Notes under the pieces: generated by a model
The model's database searches: none
Seen by the model: the letters and a program-made list of their open reading frames with translations, nothing else
Told to the model about the DNA's origin: nothing
Shown: positions 24,591 through 34,282 of the stretch, piece after piece
Layout of the letters: the number at the start of each line of letters is the position of its first letter
How positions within the stretch are numbered: the stretch's first letter is position 1
NCBI RefSeq assembly: GCF_040513375.1
Contig: NZ_JBEVTG010000002.1
Span: 1,302,001 to 1,366,000 of the forward strand
From: Flagellimonas_B algarum
GTDB lineage: Bacteria; Bacteroidota; Bacteroidia; Flavobacteriales; Flavobacteriaceae
Length of the DNA stretch: 64,000 nt
Direction of reading: 5' to 3'
Made by a program: the position numbers and the translations under genes

Positions 24591-25745
24591 ATGCAGTATT
24601 TTTCGTCATCATTTAAATTAGGAATCGTAGGTGGAGGGCAATTGGGAAAAATGCTCTTATACGAGACCAGGAAGTGGGATATCCGTACCAAAGTAATGGA
24701 CGCCTCTCCGGAAGCCCCTAGCCGATTGGCATGTGATGAGTTCGTCTTGGGCGATCTTTTGGATTTCGAAACGGTATACCGGTTTGGGAAAGACTGCGAT
24801 GTAGTGACCATAGAAATCGAAAATATCAATACCGACGCTTTGGAACGGTTGGAAAACGAAGGGGTGACCGTCTACCCACCGACCAAGGCCTTAAGGATCA
24901 TACAGAACAAAGCGACCCAAAAACTATTTTATACGGATCATCAGATACCCACCGCCCCGTTTACGCGGTTTGCCTATACCTCTGAAATCAAAGACAGCCT
25001 GGCCAACGGTGGGGTACAATTGCCTTTCGTATGGAAAAGCGCCCAGTTCGGGTACGATGGGCAAGGGGTGAAAATTGTACGCAAGGCAGAGGACCTTGAT
25101 GCTTTGCCGAATGTCGAATGCATTGCCGAAACCCTAATCCCCTTTAAAAACGAATTGGCCGTCATCGTGGCGCGCAGCGCCAATGGATCGATCAAGACCT
25201 ACCCGGTCGTCGAAATGGAATTCCACCCTGAGGCCAATCAGGTGGAATACGTCATTTGCCCGGCGCGTATCGATCAAGCAGTAGCCAAAAAAGCCAGGGA
25301 GACCGCATTAAAGGTTTCAGAGAACATCAAACAAGTTGGGCTTTTGGCCGTTGAGATGTTCCAGACCGAAGATGACTCCATATTGGTCAACGAAGTGGCG
25401 CCTCGGCCCCATAACAGTGGTCACTACAGCATCGAAGCCAGTTATACCAATCAATTCGAACAACACATTAGGGCTATTTTAGGGTTACCTTTGGGCAACA
25501 CGGATAGCAAGGTCGCGGGGGTAATGGTCAACCTTGTCGGAGCTGAAGGCCATACCGGTGCGGTGATTTATGAGAATATGGAACAAATCCTTGAATTGGA
25601 AGGTGTCACCCCGCATATCTATGGAAAAAAACAGACCCGGCCATTTCGAAAAATGGGCCATGTGACCATCGTGGATCCCGATATGGCCAAAGCAAGGCAA
25701 TTGGCCCAACAAGTAAAAGAAACGATAATCGTAAAAAGCAAATGA
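24591..25745 (+). CDS. purK: 5-(carboxyamino)imidazole ribonucleotide synthase PurK
   Basis: 384 residues of the ATP-grasp fold: N-terminal LGIVGGGQLGKML, central FVWKSAQFGYDGQGV and EMEFHPEANQVEY, metal/ATP site LVNEVAPRPHNSGHY. It uses ATP and bicarbonate to carboxylate AIR to N5-CAIR in purine synthesis. Its stop overlaps the purE start by 4 nt (ATGA). It sits opposite the purine salvage fusion gene. Confidence 0.97.
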   Translation: MQYFSSSFKLGIVGGGQLGKMLLYETRKWDIRTKVMDASPEAPSRLACDEFVLGDLLDFETVYRFGKDCDVVTIEIENINTDALERLENEGVTVYPPTKALRIIQNKATQKLFYTDHQIPTAPFTRFAYTSEIKDSLANGGVQLPFVWKSAQFGYDGQGVKIVRKAEDLDALPNVECIAETLIPFKNELAVIVARSANGSIKTYPVVEMEFHPEANQVEYVICPARIDQAVAKKARETALKVSENIKQVGLLAVEMFQTEDDSILVNEVAPRPHNSGHYSIEASYTNQFEQHIRAILGLPLGNTDSKVAGVMVNLVGAEGHTGAVIYENMEQILELEGVTPHIYGKKQTRPFRKMGHVTIVDPDMAKARQLAQQVKETIIVKSK

Positions 25746-26233
25746 GCAAAGTAGCCGTAATCATGGGCAGTACCAGTGATCTGCCCGTCATGCAAGATGC
25801 CGTTGATATCCTGAAAGGTTTCGATATCGAAGTCGATGTCGATATCGTTTCGGCACATCGAACGCCTGAGAAATTATTCGAATTCGGAAAAAATGCCCAC
25901 ACCAATGGCTATAGCGTCATTATCGCAGGTGCGGGCGGCGCAGCCCATTTACCGGGTATGGTGGCGTCCTTGTCCCCGCTGCCGGTCATCGGCGTGCCGG
26001 TCAAGAGTTCGAATTCCATCGATGGTTGGGATTCGGTCTTGTCTATCTTACAAATGCCAGGTGGGGTACCAGTGGCAACCGTAGCCTTAAACGGGGCCAA
26101 AAATGCCGGGATCTTAGCTGCCCAGATCATCGGGAGCAATGATCAATGTGTCCGCGATAAAATGGTGCTTTATAAAGAGGGTCTCAAAGAGAAAGTCATC
26201 AAAGGCGCCGAAGCCATGAAAAAAAAGCAATAA
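25742..26233 (+). CDS. purE: 5-(carboxyamino)imidazole ribonucleotide mutase PurE
   Basis: 163 residues, standard class I PurE. GSTSDLPVMQDA binds phosphate, SAHRTPEKLFEFG is the signature, and AGAGGAAHLPGMVA carries the catalytic His. Converts N5-CAIR, the PurK product, to CAIR. Translationally coupled to purK. Confidence 0.97.
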   Translation: MSKVAVIMGSTSDLPVMQDAVDILKGFDIEVDVDIVSAHRTPEKLFEFGKNAHTNGYSVIIAGAGGAAHLPGMVASLSPLPVIGVPVKSSNSIDGWDSVLSILQMPGGVPVATVALNGAKNAGILAAQIIGSNDQCVRDKMVLYKEGLKEKVIKGAEAMKKKQ

Positions 26234-26265
26234 TCCGAATCCGTTCGTAGCAAATTCCCATCCCA

Positions 26266-28296
26266 ATGAACAACCCGCTGCTTCAACCCTTTGATCAAGC
26301 ACCGTTCTCAAAAATCGAAAATGCCCATTTCAAGCCGGCCTTCGAACATGCCATCGAAGAGGCACGGGGCGAAATCGATGCCATTACAGCACAAAGTGAA
26401 ACTCCTACTTTTGGGAATACCATTGCCAAACTCGATTTCGCAGGACAGCAACTCGGGCGGATTTCAAGTGTTTTTTTCAATCTTAATGCGGCCGAAACCA
26501 ATGAGACCATTCAGCAAATCGCCCAAGAGGTATCACCCTGGTTGTCGGCCTATCAGAACGATATTATCTTGAACGAGAAGCTATTCGAAAGGATCAAGGC
26601 CGTCTATGACCAAAAATCAACGCTCGAGTTAAGCGCTGAGCAGCGTATGCTTCTCGAAAAGACCTACAAGAACTTCAGTCGAAACGGGGCCAATTTGCCG
26701 AATGATAAAAAACAGCGCTTAAGGGAAATTGACGCCACCTTAGCGCAATTGAAACTCAAATTCGGTGAGAATGTGCTGGCCGAGACCAATGTGTTCGAAA
26801 TGCACTTGACCGAGGAGGGGGATTTGGATGGTCTTCCTGAACATGCCAAGGAAGCGGCTGCCCAATTGGCCAAGTCGAAAAATAGAAAAGGCTGGTTGAT
26901 CACGTTGGACTACCCCAGCTACCTTCCCTTTATGAAATATGCCAAAAATAGGAGCCTGCGTAAAAAACTGGCCCTGGCCTTTGGCAGTAAGGCCTTCAAA
27001 GGCAACGACCATGACAATCAAGAGCACGTGATCGCCATTGCCAATTTGCGCTTTGAACGTGCCAATTTACTAGGGTATGACAACCACGCCCATTTCGTTT
27101 TAGAAGAGCGCATGGCCAAACGCCCGGAAACCGTATTGGGTTTTTTGGACGAACTTTTACAAAAAGCAAAACCGGCCGCTGAAAAGGAATTCAAGGAACT
27201 TCAAGATTTCGCATACAAGGCTGACGGCATCGAGACCCTTGAAAAATGGGACGGTTCCTTCTACTCCGAAAAACTGAAACAAGAGCGTTTCGATTTGGAT
27301 GACGAACAACTAAAGCCCTATTTCAAGCTTGAAAACGTCATCGCTGGGGTATTCGAGGTCGCAGAACGATTGTTCGATCTTAATTTCAAGGAAGTCAATG
27401 AGGTCGAAACCTATCATAAAGAAGTAAAGACTTACGAAGTTTACAACAAACAAGGGACGTATGTTGCCTTGTTTTATGCCGATTTCCATCCCCGGAAGGG
27501 AAAAAGGGGCGGTGCCTGGATGACTTCCTTCAAACCACAATACAAACAAAACGGTGAAAATGTACGCCCGCATATTTCGAATGTCTGCAATTTCACCCCA
27601 TCAACACCCAGTAAACCCTCCTTGTTGACTTTTAACGAAGTGACCACCCTTTTTCACGAGTTCGGTCATGGATTACACGGTATGTTGGCGGATACGGTTT
27701 ACCCAGGACTCTCAGGAACTTCGGTCTATTGGGATTTTGTGGAGTTGCCCAGTCAAATCCTTGAGAATTGGTGCTACGAACCGGAAGCCCTAAAACTCTT
27801 CGCCAAACATTACGAGACCGGAGAAGTGATCCCACGACACTTGATCGATAAAATCAAGGCTACGGCTACCTTTCAAGAAGGCATGGCCACCCTTAGGCAG
27901 TTAAGCTTTGGTTTTCTGGATATGGCATGGCATGGTGGTGATCCCACTGGCGTTACGGATGTCAAGGCCTTTGAAACCAAGGCGTTCAAAGACACCGGCT
28001 TATATCCTGACACCCCTACAACATGCATGAGTACCGCTTTTGCCCACATTTTTCAAGGAGGCTATGCATCAGGTTATTATAGTTATAAGTGGGCCGAAGT
28101 ACTCGATGCCGATGCCTTTGCGTACTTTAAACAAGAGGGTATATTCAATAGAACCGTGGCCGACAAGTTCAAAAACCACGTACTTTCAAAAGGGGGTACC
28201 GAAGACCCCATGGAACTTTATGTTCGATTTCGAGGCGCCGAACCTAGCATTGAGCCCCTTTTGGAACGGGCCGGACTTGTTGACAAAACGGCGTAG
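26266..28296 (+). CDS. M3 family oligopeptidase / peptidyl-dipeptidase (Dcp-like)
   Basis: 676 residues. The zinc motif HEFGH lies in TTLFHEFGHGLHGML with the third ligand in VYWDFVELPSQILENW; the long helical N-terminal region and NPLLQPFDQAPFSKIENAHF start fit Dcp/oligopeptidase A. No signal peptide, so probably cytosolic and used for peptide turnover. It starts 32 nt after purE and could be co-transcribed. Confidence 0.95.
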   Translation: MNNPLLQPFDQAPFSKIENAHFKPAFEHAIEEARGEIDAITAQSETPTFGNTIAKLDFAGQQLGRISSVFFNLNAAETNETIQQIAQEVSPWLSAYQNDIILNEKLFERIKAVYDQKSTLELSAEQRMLLEKTYKNFSRNGANLPNDKKQRLREIDATLAQLKLKFGENVLAETNVFEMHLTEEGDLDGLPEHAKEAAAQLAKSKNRKGWLITLDYPSYLPFMKYAKNRSLRKKLALAFGSKAFKGNDHDNQEHVIAIANLRFERANLLGYDNHAHFVLEERMAKRPETVLGFLDELLQKAKPAAEKEFKELQDFAYKADGIETLEKWDGSFYSEKLKQERFDLDDEQLKPYFKLENVIAGVFEVAERLFDLNFKEVNEVETYHKEVKTYEVYNKQGTYVALFYADFHPRKGKRGGAWMTSFKPQYKQNGENVRPHISNVCNFTPSTPSKPSLLTFNEVTTLFHEFGHGLHGMLADTVYPGLSGTSVYWDFVELPSQILENWCYEPEALKLFAKHYETGEVIPRHLIDKIKATATFQEGMATLRQLSFGFLDMAWHGGDPTGVTDVKAFETKAFKDTGLYPDTPTTCMSTAFAHIFQGGYASGYYSYKWAEVLDADAFAYFKQEGIFNRTVADKFKNHVLSKGGTEDPMELYVRFRGAEPSIEPLLERAGLVDKTA

Positions 28297-28412
28297 TCGA
28301 CTTAAATCCAACTGTTAACATTACGTCAAAGTATAGGACCGTGAACTTCTTGTGATATTTTTTGAAGTCGTTTGTATTGATTCATTAACAAGAAGCATTA
28401 ACTAAAATCCAT

Positions 28413-28420
28413 TACATTTG
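28413..28420 (+). promoter_or_regulatory. -7 promoter element for the ECF sigma gene
   Basis: TACATTTG fits TAnnTTTG, 18 nt before ATG 28439; it covers the alternative upstream TTG start, arguing against that start. Confidence 0.45.
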
Positions 28421-28438
28421 GTACTCCGAAAAACTAGC

Positions 28439-28993
28439 ATGCCCGCACACGAGTTACATCCTGAAAAATGGGTCGATAATTATGCCGACTACCTGTTCAA
28501 CTATGCCGTAGCTCGAGTCAGTGATGCGGAAATAGCAAAAGACTTGGTACAAGAAACCTTTTTTGCCGGGTTGAACTCCGCTAAAAACTACAAGGGCGAT
28601 GCGGCAGAACGCACATGGCTTATCGCTATATTGAAGCGAAAAGTCATCGACCACTACCGCAAGATAAACTCGAAAAAGGGTAAGGCCGAGGTGCGGATCA
28701 ATTATACTTCAGCTAGCGAAGACGAAGGTGATTGGTTGGAAGAACGTGTTGCTGACCCCTTCAGCAAGGGTGGTGATGATACCATTGAAAATGAAGAATT
28801 GGGTCTTGCGATCCAAGAATGTATCGCAAAGCTACCCCAAAAACAATCCTTGGTCTTTAAAATGAAGACTATACAAGGAATGAGCACCGAAGACATCTGC
28901 AATGAACTCGGAATCAACCCATCAAACCTTTGGGTAATGATCCATCGGGCACGAACGGCCTTGATGGGCTGTATGAATCAAAATTGGTTTTAG
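28439..28993 (+). CDS. ECF-type RNA polymerase sigma factor
   Basis: 184 residues. Sigma region 2 (YLFNYAVARVSDAEIAKDLV, ERTWLIAILKRKVIDHYRK) and region 4 (IAKLPQKQSLVFKMKTIQGM, NLWVMIHRARTALMGCM) are clear, joined by an acidic linker. It directs polymerase to a specific regulon, unknown here. The next gene starts one base after its stop codon and encodes a likely zinc-finger anti-sigma. Confidence 0.92.
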   Translation: MPAHELHPEKWVDNYADYLFNYAVARVSDAEIAKDLVQETFFAGLNSAKNYKGDAAERTWLIAILKRKVIDHYRKINSKKGKAEVRINYTSASEDEGDWLEERVADPFSKGGDDTIENEELGLAIQECIAKLPQKQSLVFKMKTIQGMSTEDICNELGINPSNLWVMIHRARTALMGCMNQNWF

Positions 28994-28994
28994 A

Positions 28995-29225
28995 ATGAAG
29001 ATTTCATGTGAAGAAGCCGCAATTATCTGCAATAAATCGCAATATGAAGAAGCCAGTCTTTGGGAAATCGTGAAATTAAAATTCCACATTCTGTATTGTA
29101 AAACCTGTGCCGCATTCACCAAAAAGAACACTACCTTGACCGGCCTGTGCGAACAGGCGAACATGAAAATGCTCTCTGACTCCGAAAAGGAAAAGATGAA
29201 GCAAGAACTTCAAAAAGGAAGCTGA
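28995..29225 (+). CDS. Small zinc-finger protein, probable anti-sigma partner
   Basis: 76 residues, fully soluble. HILYCKTC is the HxxxCxxC motif of zinc-binding anti-sigma domains, with upstream Cys residues in SCEEAAIIC and a helical charged tail. There is no membrane segment, unlike most Bacteroidota anti-sigma factors, so it would have to sense a cytosolic cue or redox state. The 1-nt gap to the sigma gene supports the pairing. It overlaps the next gene, on the other strand, by 16 nt. Confidence 0.7.
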   Translation: MKISCEEAAIICNKSQYEEASLWEIVKLKFHILYCKTCAAFTKKNTTLTGLCEQANMKMLSDSEKEKMKQELQKGS

Positions 29226-30040
29226 TACCGCAGCATTATCAGTCCCAACAACCACCACGCAATGGGAATCGATTCGATCCAAAACCCGGCGTAGTATTTC
29301 GTATTCCGCTCCGAACTGAAATACAATCCCAGCAAAAGAAATACGCACAACATCGAAAAATGCAAGGCTTCGTTGACCGACGGGGCCGTTAGGATAAAAA
29401 TGAAGACCATTAAGGTTACCAAACCATATCCCAACAGTTTCGTTCGTCGTACCCCAAATTGCTGGGGCAGGGTCCGAAGGCTGCTCTCATCGACCCTTAA
29501 ATCCCTTATTTCGAATGGCAATATCAAAACGACCACCAATAAAAACCGTATTGCGGCAGCCGAATAAAATCCACCATGTATCGGAAGCTGGACATCTACG
29601 AACGGTACGACCAAAGTGAGGCCGACCCAAACAAAAGCAACCAAAAACACTTTCATACCTCCAAGACTCCTAAGGTTTTTGAAGCCGGGCAAAAACGGTA
29701 TGGCATACAAGGCCGATACCAAGGTCAAAATCAAGATACAGATCCATAACCTAAGGTCTAAATGCCAAAAAAAGTAAAGACACCCCAAGAAGGCCAAAAA
29801 GCTAAATGCCTGTATGATTCGGTGGTAGGTATTGGAAACCAAAACGTATTTTTCGGCCTCAACACCGTATTTCATGAAATTATAGCAGACAATAGTGGCA
29901 CAAAAAAGGAAACCCGACACCTTGGGGTTGGCCGTAATGTTGAAGGTGAGCAAGGTTTGACCATATAGGGCAACTACGGCTAAAGCCACATGCACACTGG
30001 CATCAAGGTAAAAATCAAAAAAACGTCGCATCGCCCGCAT
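29210..30040 (-). CDS. UbiA-like multi-pass membrane protein
   Basis: 276 residues with about eight membrane helices. The loop EIRDLRVDESSL after helix 5 resembles the second Asp motif of UbiA prenyltransferases, but the first motif is degenerate (YNFMKYGVEAEK instead of NxxxDxxxD). It may be a divergent member with lost or altered prenyl transfer. Single gene, convergent with the anti-sigma gene. Confidence 0.65.
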   Translation of the reverse strand: MRAMRRFFDFYLDASVHVALAVVALYGQTLLTFNITANPKVSGFLFCATIVCYNFMKYGVEAEKYVLVSNTYHRIIQAFSFLAFLGCLYFFWHLDLRLWICILILTLVSALYAIPFLPGFKNLRSLGGMKVFLVAFVWVGLTLVVPFVDVQLPIHGGFYSAAAIRFLLVVVLILPFEIRDLRVDESSLRTLPQQFGVRRTKLLGYGLVTLMVFIFILTAPSVNEALHFSMLCVFLLLGLYFSSERNTKYYAGFWIESIPIAWWLLGLIMLRYQLPF

Positions 30041-30136
30041 TCAACAAAATTACCCATTGCTGAAGAAAGTTGAATACTAGTTAAAAACTTTGGTCCACCA
30101 CGACCGAAAAATGGAAGTTTTCCCCCAATTTATCCC

Positions 30137-30144
30137 TAATTTTG
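30137..30144 (+). promoter_or_regulatory. gcvP: -7 promoter element for gcvP
   Basis: TAATTTTG matches TAnnTTTG, 18 nt before ATG 30163 and overlapping the rejected TTG start at 30142. A TTTT stretch lies 15 nt further upstream. Confidence 0.5.
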
Positions 30145-30162
30145 CCCAATTATTTTCGCATT

Positions 30163-33003
30163 ATGAATACGGAGAATTTTGCATTGCGCCACATTGGCAT
30201 CGGCGAGGGGGACTTACAAAAGATGTTCGAAATCGTTGGAGTTGCCCATCTTGACGAACTGATCGACCAGACCATTCCGGATGACATTCGTCTAAAAGGG
30301 TCCTTGGCATTACCCGAAGCCATCAGTGAGCATCGATTTTTGGAGCTGTTACAATCATTGGCCGCAAAGAACAAGGTTTTCAAATCGTACATCGGTCTTG
30401 GGTATTACGAAAGTTTGACCCCTTCGGTAATCAAAAGGAACATTCTTGAAAATCCGGGTTGGTACACCGCATATACACCCTACCAGGCAGAAATCGCCCA
30501 AGGAAGACTTGAAGCCTTGTTGAATTTCCAGACTATGGTTTGTGATTTGACCGGCATGGAGATCGCCAATGCTTCCCTGCTTGATGAGAGTACCGCGGCG
30601 GCAGAGGCCATGACGATGTTGTTCGATACCCGTACAAGGGTTCAAAAGAAAGCCGGTGTATGTAAATTTTTCGTTGCGAATGACGTATTGCCGCAAACTA
30701 TGAGTTTGCTCGAAACCCGTTCGAAACCCCTAGGTATCCAATTGCAATATGGGGATCCCGCTTCCTTTGATTTTTCGGAGGATTTTTATGGAGCCTTATT
30801 GCAGTACCCCGGCAAACATGGGCAAGTAACCGATTATTCCGAATTTACGGCAAATGCCAAAACCAACGATATCAAAGTGGCGGTCGCCGCTGACATCCTG
30901 AGCTTGGTGCTCTTGACCCCTCCTGGTGAATGGGGAGTGGATGTCGTCGTAGGCACCACCCAACGCTTTGGGATACCGCTCGGTTATGGCGGCCCACATG
31001 CGGCATTTTTCGCTACCAAGGAAGCCTACAAAAGAAATATTCCCGGCCGGATCATTGGAATGACCAAGGACACCGACGGCAACCCTGCATTGCGGATGGC
31101 CTTGCAGACCCGTGAACAGCACATCAAACGCGATAAAGCGACCTCGAATATTTGTACCGCGCAAGTACTTTTGGCGGTGATGGCCGGCATGTATGCCGTC
31201 TATCACGGCCCAAAAGGGTTACACTACATCGCATCACAAGTCCATCAGAAGACCGTTAAGTTGGGCAATAAACTTGCTGAAATCGGTTTCGGACAGCGCA
31301 ATACCGCGTTTTTCGACACGCTTAAACTGGATGTCTCCAATACAGACGAGCTAAAGGAAAAAGCTGAAGATCGCGGCATCAACCTCAACTACATCGATGG
31401 TAAAACGGTCACTATTTCTTTGAACGAGGCCACCAGTCATGAAGATCTCAACGCGCTTTTGGAACTATTCGCATTGGTAGACGCCCCGAATACCCCTTCG
31501 GCAACGACCGACGGCATTCCATTAACGCTTCAGCGAAATTCCCCATACCTGGAACATGAAGTGTTCAACGCCTACCATTCGGAAACGGAATTGATGCGTT
31601 ATATCAAACGCCTCGAGCGCAAAGATCTCGCGCTGAACCATTCCATGATATCATTGGGAAGTTGTACGATGAAACTAAACGCAGCTTCTGAAATGCTGCC
31701 ATTGAGTTGGCCGAATTGGGGAAACATCCATCCGTTCGTTCCTTTAAACCAAGTGGAAGGATACCAAATAATGCTGAACGAGCTCGAAGCCCAATTAAAT
31801 ACGATAACCGGTTTCGCAGCCACCTCTTTACAACCCAATTCGGGTGCCCAGGGCGAGTACGCAGGCCTAATGACCATTCGGGCCTATCATGAGGCCAACG
31901 GTGAAGCTCATCGCAACATTTGCATCATTCCGGCTTCTGCCCACGGAACCAATCCAGCTTCGGCGGTTATGGCCGGCATGAAGGTGGTGGTTACCAAAAC
32001 CGACGAACAAGGAAACATCGATGTCATCGATCTCGAAGAAATGGTAAAGGCCCATTCCGAAAATCTTGCCGCCCTAATGGTCACATACCCTTCGACACAT
32101 GGTGTATTCGAATCCTCAATACGGTATATCACCCAGCTGATCCATGACCATGGTGGACAAGTGTATATGGATGGGGCCAACATGAATGCCCAAGTAGGGC
32201 TGACCAACCCCGCAACCATCGGTGCGGATGTCTGCCATTTGAACCTGCATAAGACCTTCGCCATTCCACATGGTGGGGGCGGACCAGGTGTAGGCCCCAT
32301 CTGTGTCGCACCTCAATTAAAGCCGTTTTTACCGACGAATCCCGTTATCGAAACGGGGGGTGAGCAAGCGATAACCGCAATTTCGGCAGCCCCTTGGGGA
32401 AGTGCCTTAGCTTGCTTGATATCCTATGGCTACATCAAAATGTTGGGGGGCCAAGGGGTTACCGATGCCACCAAAATCGCCATTTTGAACGCGAATTATA
32501 TCAAAGAACGTCTTACTGGGAGTTATGAGGTCCTGTATACGGGTGAAGGCGGTCGTGCCGCCCATGAGATGATCATCGATTGTCGACCTTTCAAAGCACA
32601 CGGTATCGAAGTAACCGATATTGCCAAAAGGTTGATGGACTATGGATTTCATGCCCCTACGGTTTCATTTCCCGTCGCGGGCACCATCATGATCGAACCT
32701 ACCGAGAGCGAAGGCTTGGCTGAATTGGATCGTTTCTGTGATGCCATGCTGTCGATTCGAGCGGAAATAGAAGCTGCCGTTGCCGAAGAGCCGAACAATG
32801 TTTTGAAAAATGCGCCACATACCTTGGCCATGGTAACCAGCGACCAATGGGATTTTCCTTATTCGAGGCAAAAAGCGGCTTTTCCACTACCTTTTGTACA
32901 CGAAAACAAGTTTTGGCCGACCGTAAGGAGAACGGATGAAGCCTTTGGGGATCGTAATTTGATCTGCACCTGCACCCCTATCGAAGCCTATGCCGAAGTA
33001 TAG
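30163..33003 (+). CDS. gcvP: Glycine dehydrogenase (aminomethyl-transferring), P protein
   Basis: 946 residues, the full-length single-chain P protein. N-terminal RHIGIGEGDLQKM; two homologous PLP-fold halves; the PLP-binding lysine is in HLNLHKTFAIPHGGGGPG. It decarboxylates glycine with PLP and passes the aminomethyl group to lipoylated H protein. The other glycine cleavage genes are not nearby, as is common in Flavobacteriia. No glycine riboswitch is visible in the short leader. Confidence 0.97.
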   Translation: MNTENFALRHIGIGEGDLQKMFEIVGVAHLDELIDQTIPDDIRLKGSLALPEAISEHRFLELLQSLAAKNKVFKSYIGLGYYESLTPSVIKRNILENPGWYTAYTPYQAEIAQGRLEALLNFQTMVCDLTGMEIANASLLDESTAAAEAMTMLFDTRTRVQKKAGVCKFFVANDVLPQTMSLLETRSKPLGIQLQYGDPASFDFSEDFYGALLQYPGKHGQVTDYSEFTANAKTNDIKVAVAADILSLVLLTPPGEWGVDVVVGTTQRFGIPLGYGGPHAAFFATKEAYKRNIPGRIIGMTKDTDGNPALRMALQTREQHIKRDKATSNICTAQVLLAVMAGMYAVYHGPKGLHYIASQVHQKTVKLGNKLAEIGFGQRNTAFFDTLKLDVSNTDELKEKAEDRGINLNYIDGKTVTISLNEATSHEDLNALLELFALVDAPNTPSATTDGIPLTLQRNSPYLEHEVFNAYHSETELMRYIKRLERKDLALNHSMISLGSCTMKLNAASEMLPLSWPNWGNIHPFVPLNQVEGYQIMLNELEAQLNTITGFAATSLQPNSGAQGEYAGLMTIRAYHEANGEAHRNICIIPASAHGTNPASAVMAGMKVVVTKTDEQGNIDVIDLEEMVKAHSENLAALMVTYPSTHGVFESSIRYITQLIHDHGGQVYMDGANMNAQVGLTNPATIGADVCHLNLHKTFAIPHGGGGPGVGPICVAPQLKPFLPTNPVIETGGEQAITAISAAPWGSALACLISYGYIKMLGGQGVTDATKIAILNANYIKERLTGSYEVLYTGEGGRAAHEMIIDCRPFKAHGIEVTDIAKRLMDYGFHAPTVSFPVAGTIMIEPTESEGLAELDRFCDAMLSIRAEIEAAVAEEPNNVLKNAPHTLAMVTSDQWDFPYSRQKAAFPLPFVHENKFWPTVRRTDEAFGDRNLICTCTPIEAYAEV

Positions 33004-33096
33004 GTAAACAGTAGTAAACACTGGGGTTTAGCATATTTTGACCTTTGAAATGCTGTGGCGATTTGCAGGAAACCACAGGTTGGACATCGTAACCAA

Positions 33097-33114
33097 TATT
33101 ATGCATGCATAATA
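33097..33114. repeat. 18-bp perfect palindrome before the ketoacyl synthase gene
   Basis: TATTATGCATGCATAATA is self-complementary. It is enclosed by a partial inverted repeat CCACAG/CTGTGG (33073-33078, 33116-33121) and by GGTAAAC/GTTTACC (33003-33009, 33128-33134). It could be an operator or a cruciform-prone element; there is no T tract, so a terminator is unlikely. Confidence 0.5.
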
Positions 33115-33159
33115 ACTGTGGGGATATGTTTACCTTCAAGTTGTTGAAAATGAAGCATT

Positions 33160-34218
33160 ATGCAAATCGGCATCACCGGCACGGGTAGTTTTCTGCCCGA
33201 AATCATAACAAAAAACGAAGATTTTCTTGACCACCGATTCTTGGATCGGGATGGCACTCGATTCGAACACAGCAATAGTGTCATCATCGAAAAATTCGAA
33301 GCGATTACGGGCATTGCCGAAAGACGCTATGCGAATCCGACTTTGAATACGTCCGACCTCGGCTTTGAAGCGGCAAAACAAGCCATTTCGAATGCCGGTA
33401 TTGACAAAGAGCATATCGATTACATCATTTTCGCCCATAACTTCGGTGATGTCGCCCATGGCAAGATCCAAGGCGACACCCTACCAAGTCTGGCCACAAG
33501 GGTCAAGCATCTCCTGAAAATCGAAAATACTTCCTGCGTTGCTTACGATATGATATTCGGATGCCCAGGCTGGGTAGAAGGAGTCATCCAAGCTTACGCC
33601 TTCATCAAAAGTGGGATGGCAAAAAAATGTTTGGTCATCGGTGGTGAAACCCTTTCAAGGGTCATCGACCCCCATGATCGTGACAGCATGATCTATTCAG
33701 ATGGCGCAGGGGCCTGTATCGTCGAGGCGAATCCAGGCAATGGTCGCATTTTAGGCCATGCCTCGCAAACGCATGCCAACGGGGAAGCCTATTATCTGTT
33801 TTTTGACAAAACGTATGATACGGACGGCTGTAGTGATACCCGATACATTAAGATGTTCGGTAGAAAAATCTATGAATTCGCCTGTACCCATGTACCGAAG
33901 GCTATGAAAACCTGCTTGGACAATAGCGAAATCCCTATTGAAAAAGTCCGTAAGATCTTCATCCACCAAGCCAATGAAAAAATGGATGAGGCCATCATCA
34001 AAAGGTTCTATCGTTTGTATGGGCTCCAAGTCCCAGAAGATGTGATGCCCATGATCATCCATGAAATGGGGAACAATTCGGTGGCGACGGTCCCCATTCT
34101 TTTTGATCGTGTCAAACGCGGACTTGTCAATGATCACCAACTGCATAAAGGGGACATTGTCCTTTTCGCCAGCGTCGGTGCCGGAATGAACGTCAACTGC
34201 ATCGTCTACGAGATCTAA
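33160..34218 (+). CDS. 3-oxoacyl-ACP synthase III family protein (FabH-like)
   Basis: 352 residues with the thiolase fold of KAS III enzymes: catalytic Cys in IFGCPGWVEG, catalytic His in IHQANEKMD and Asn in GNNSVATVP; DGAGACIVEA is typical. It condenses an acyl-CoA with malonyl-ACP or a related substrate. The sequence diverges from housekeeping FabH (FGCPGW rather than ACAGF), so a specialised lipid or secondary product is likely. Followed by methyltransferase and glycosyltransferase genes on the same strand. Confidence 0.85.
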   Translation: MQIGITGTGSFLPEIITKNEDFLDHRFLDRDGTRFEHSNSVIIEKFEAITGIAERRYANPTLNTSDLGFEAAKQAISNAGIDKEHIDYIIFAHNFGDVAHGKIQGDTLPSLATRVKHLLKIENTSCVAYDMIFGCPGWVEGVIQAYAFIKSGMAKKCLVIGGETLSRVIDPHDRDSMIYSDGAGACIVEANPGNGRILGHASQTHANGEAYYLFFDKTYDTDGCSDTRYIKMFGRKIYEFACTHVPKAMKTCLDNSEIPIEKVRKIFIHQANEKMDEAIIKRFYRLYGLQVPEDVMPMIIHEMGNNSVATVPILFDRVKRGLVNDHQLHKGDIVLFASVGAGMNVNCIVYEI

Positions 34219-34282
34219 GCGCTGTTCGCGATTTTTACTACGCTTTTGGGAAATTGCCGATTTTATTTTGGATTTTTGAGGG

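Noticed and set aside
30041..30162. Possible glycine riboswitch before gcvP
   Set aside because: Only about 120 nt with a promoter 18 nt before the start; no room for an aptamer in the transcript.
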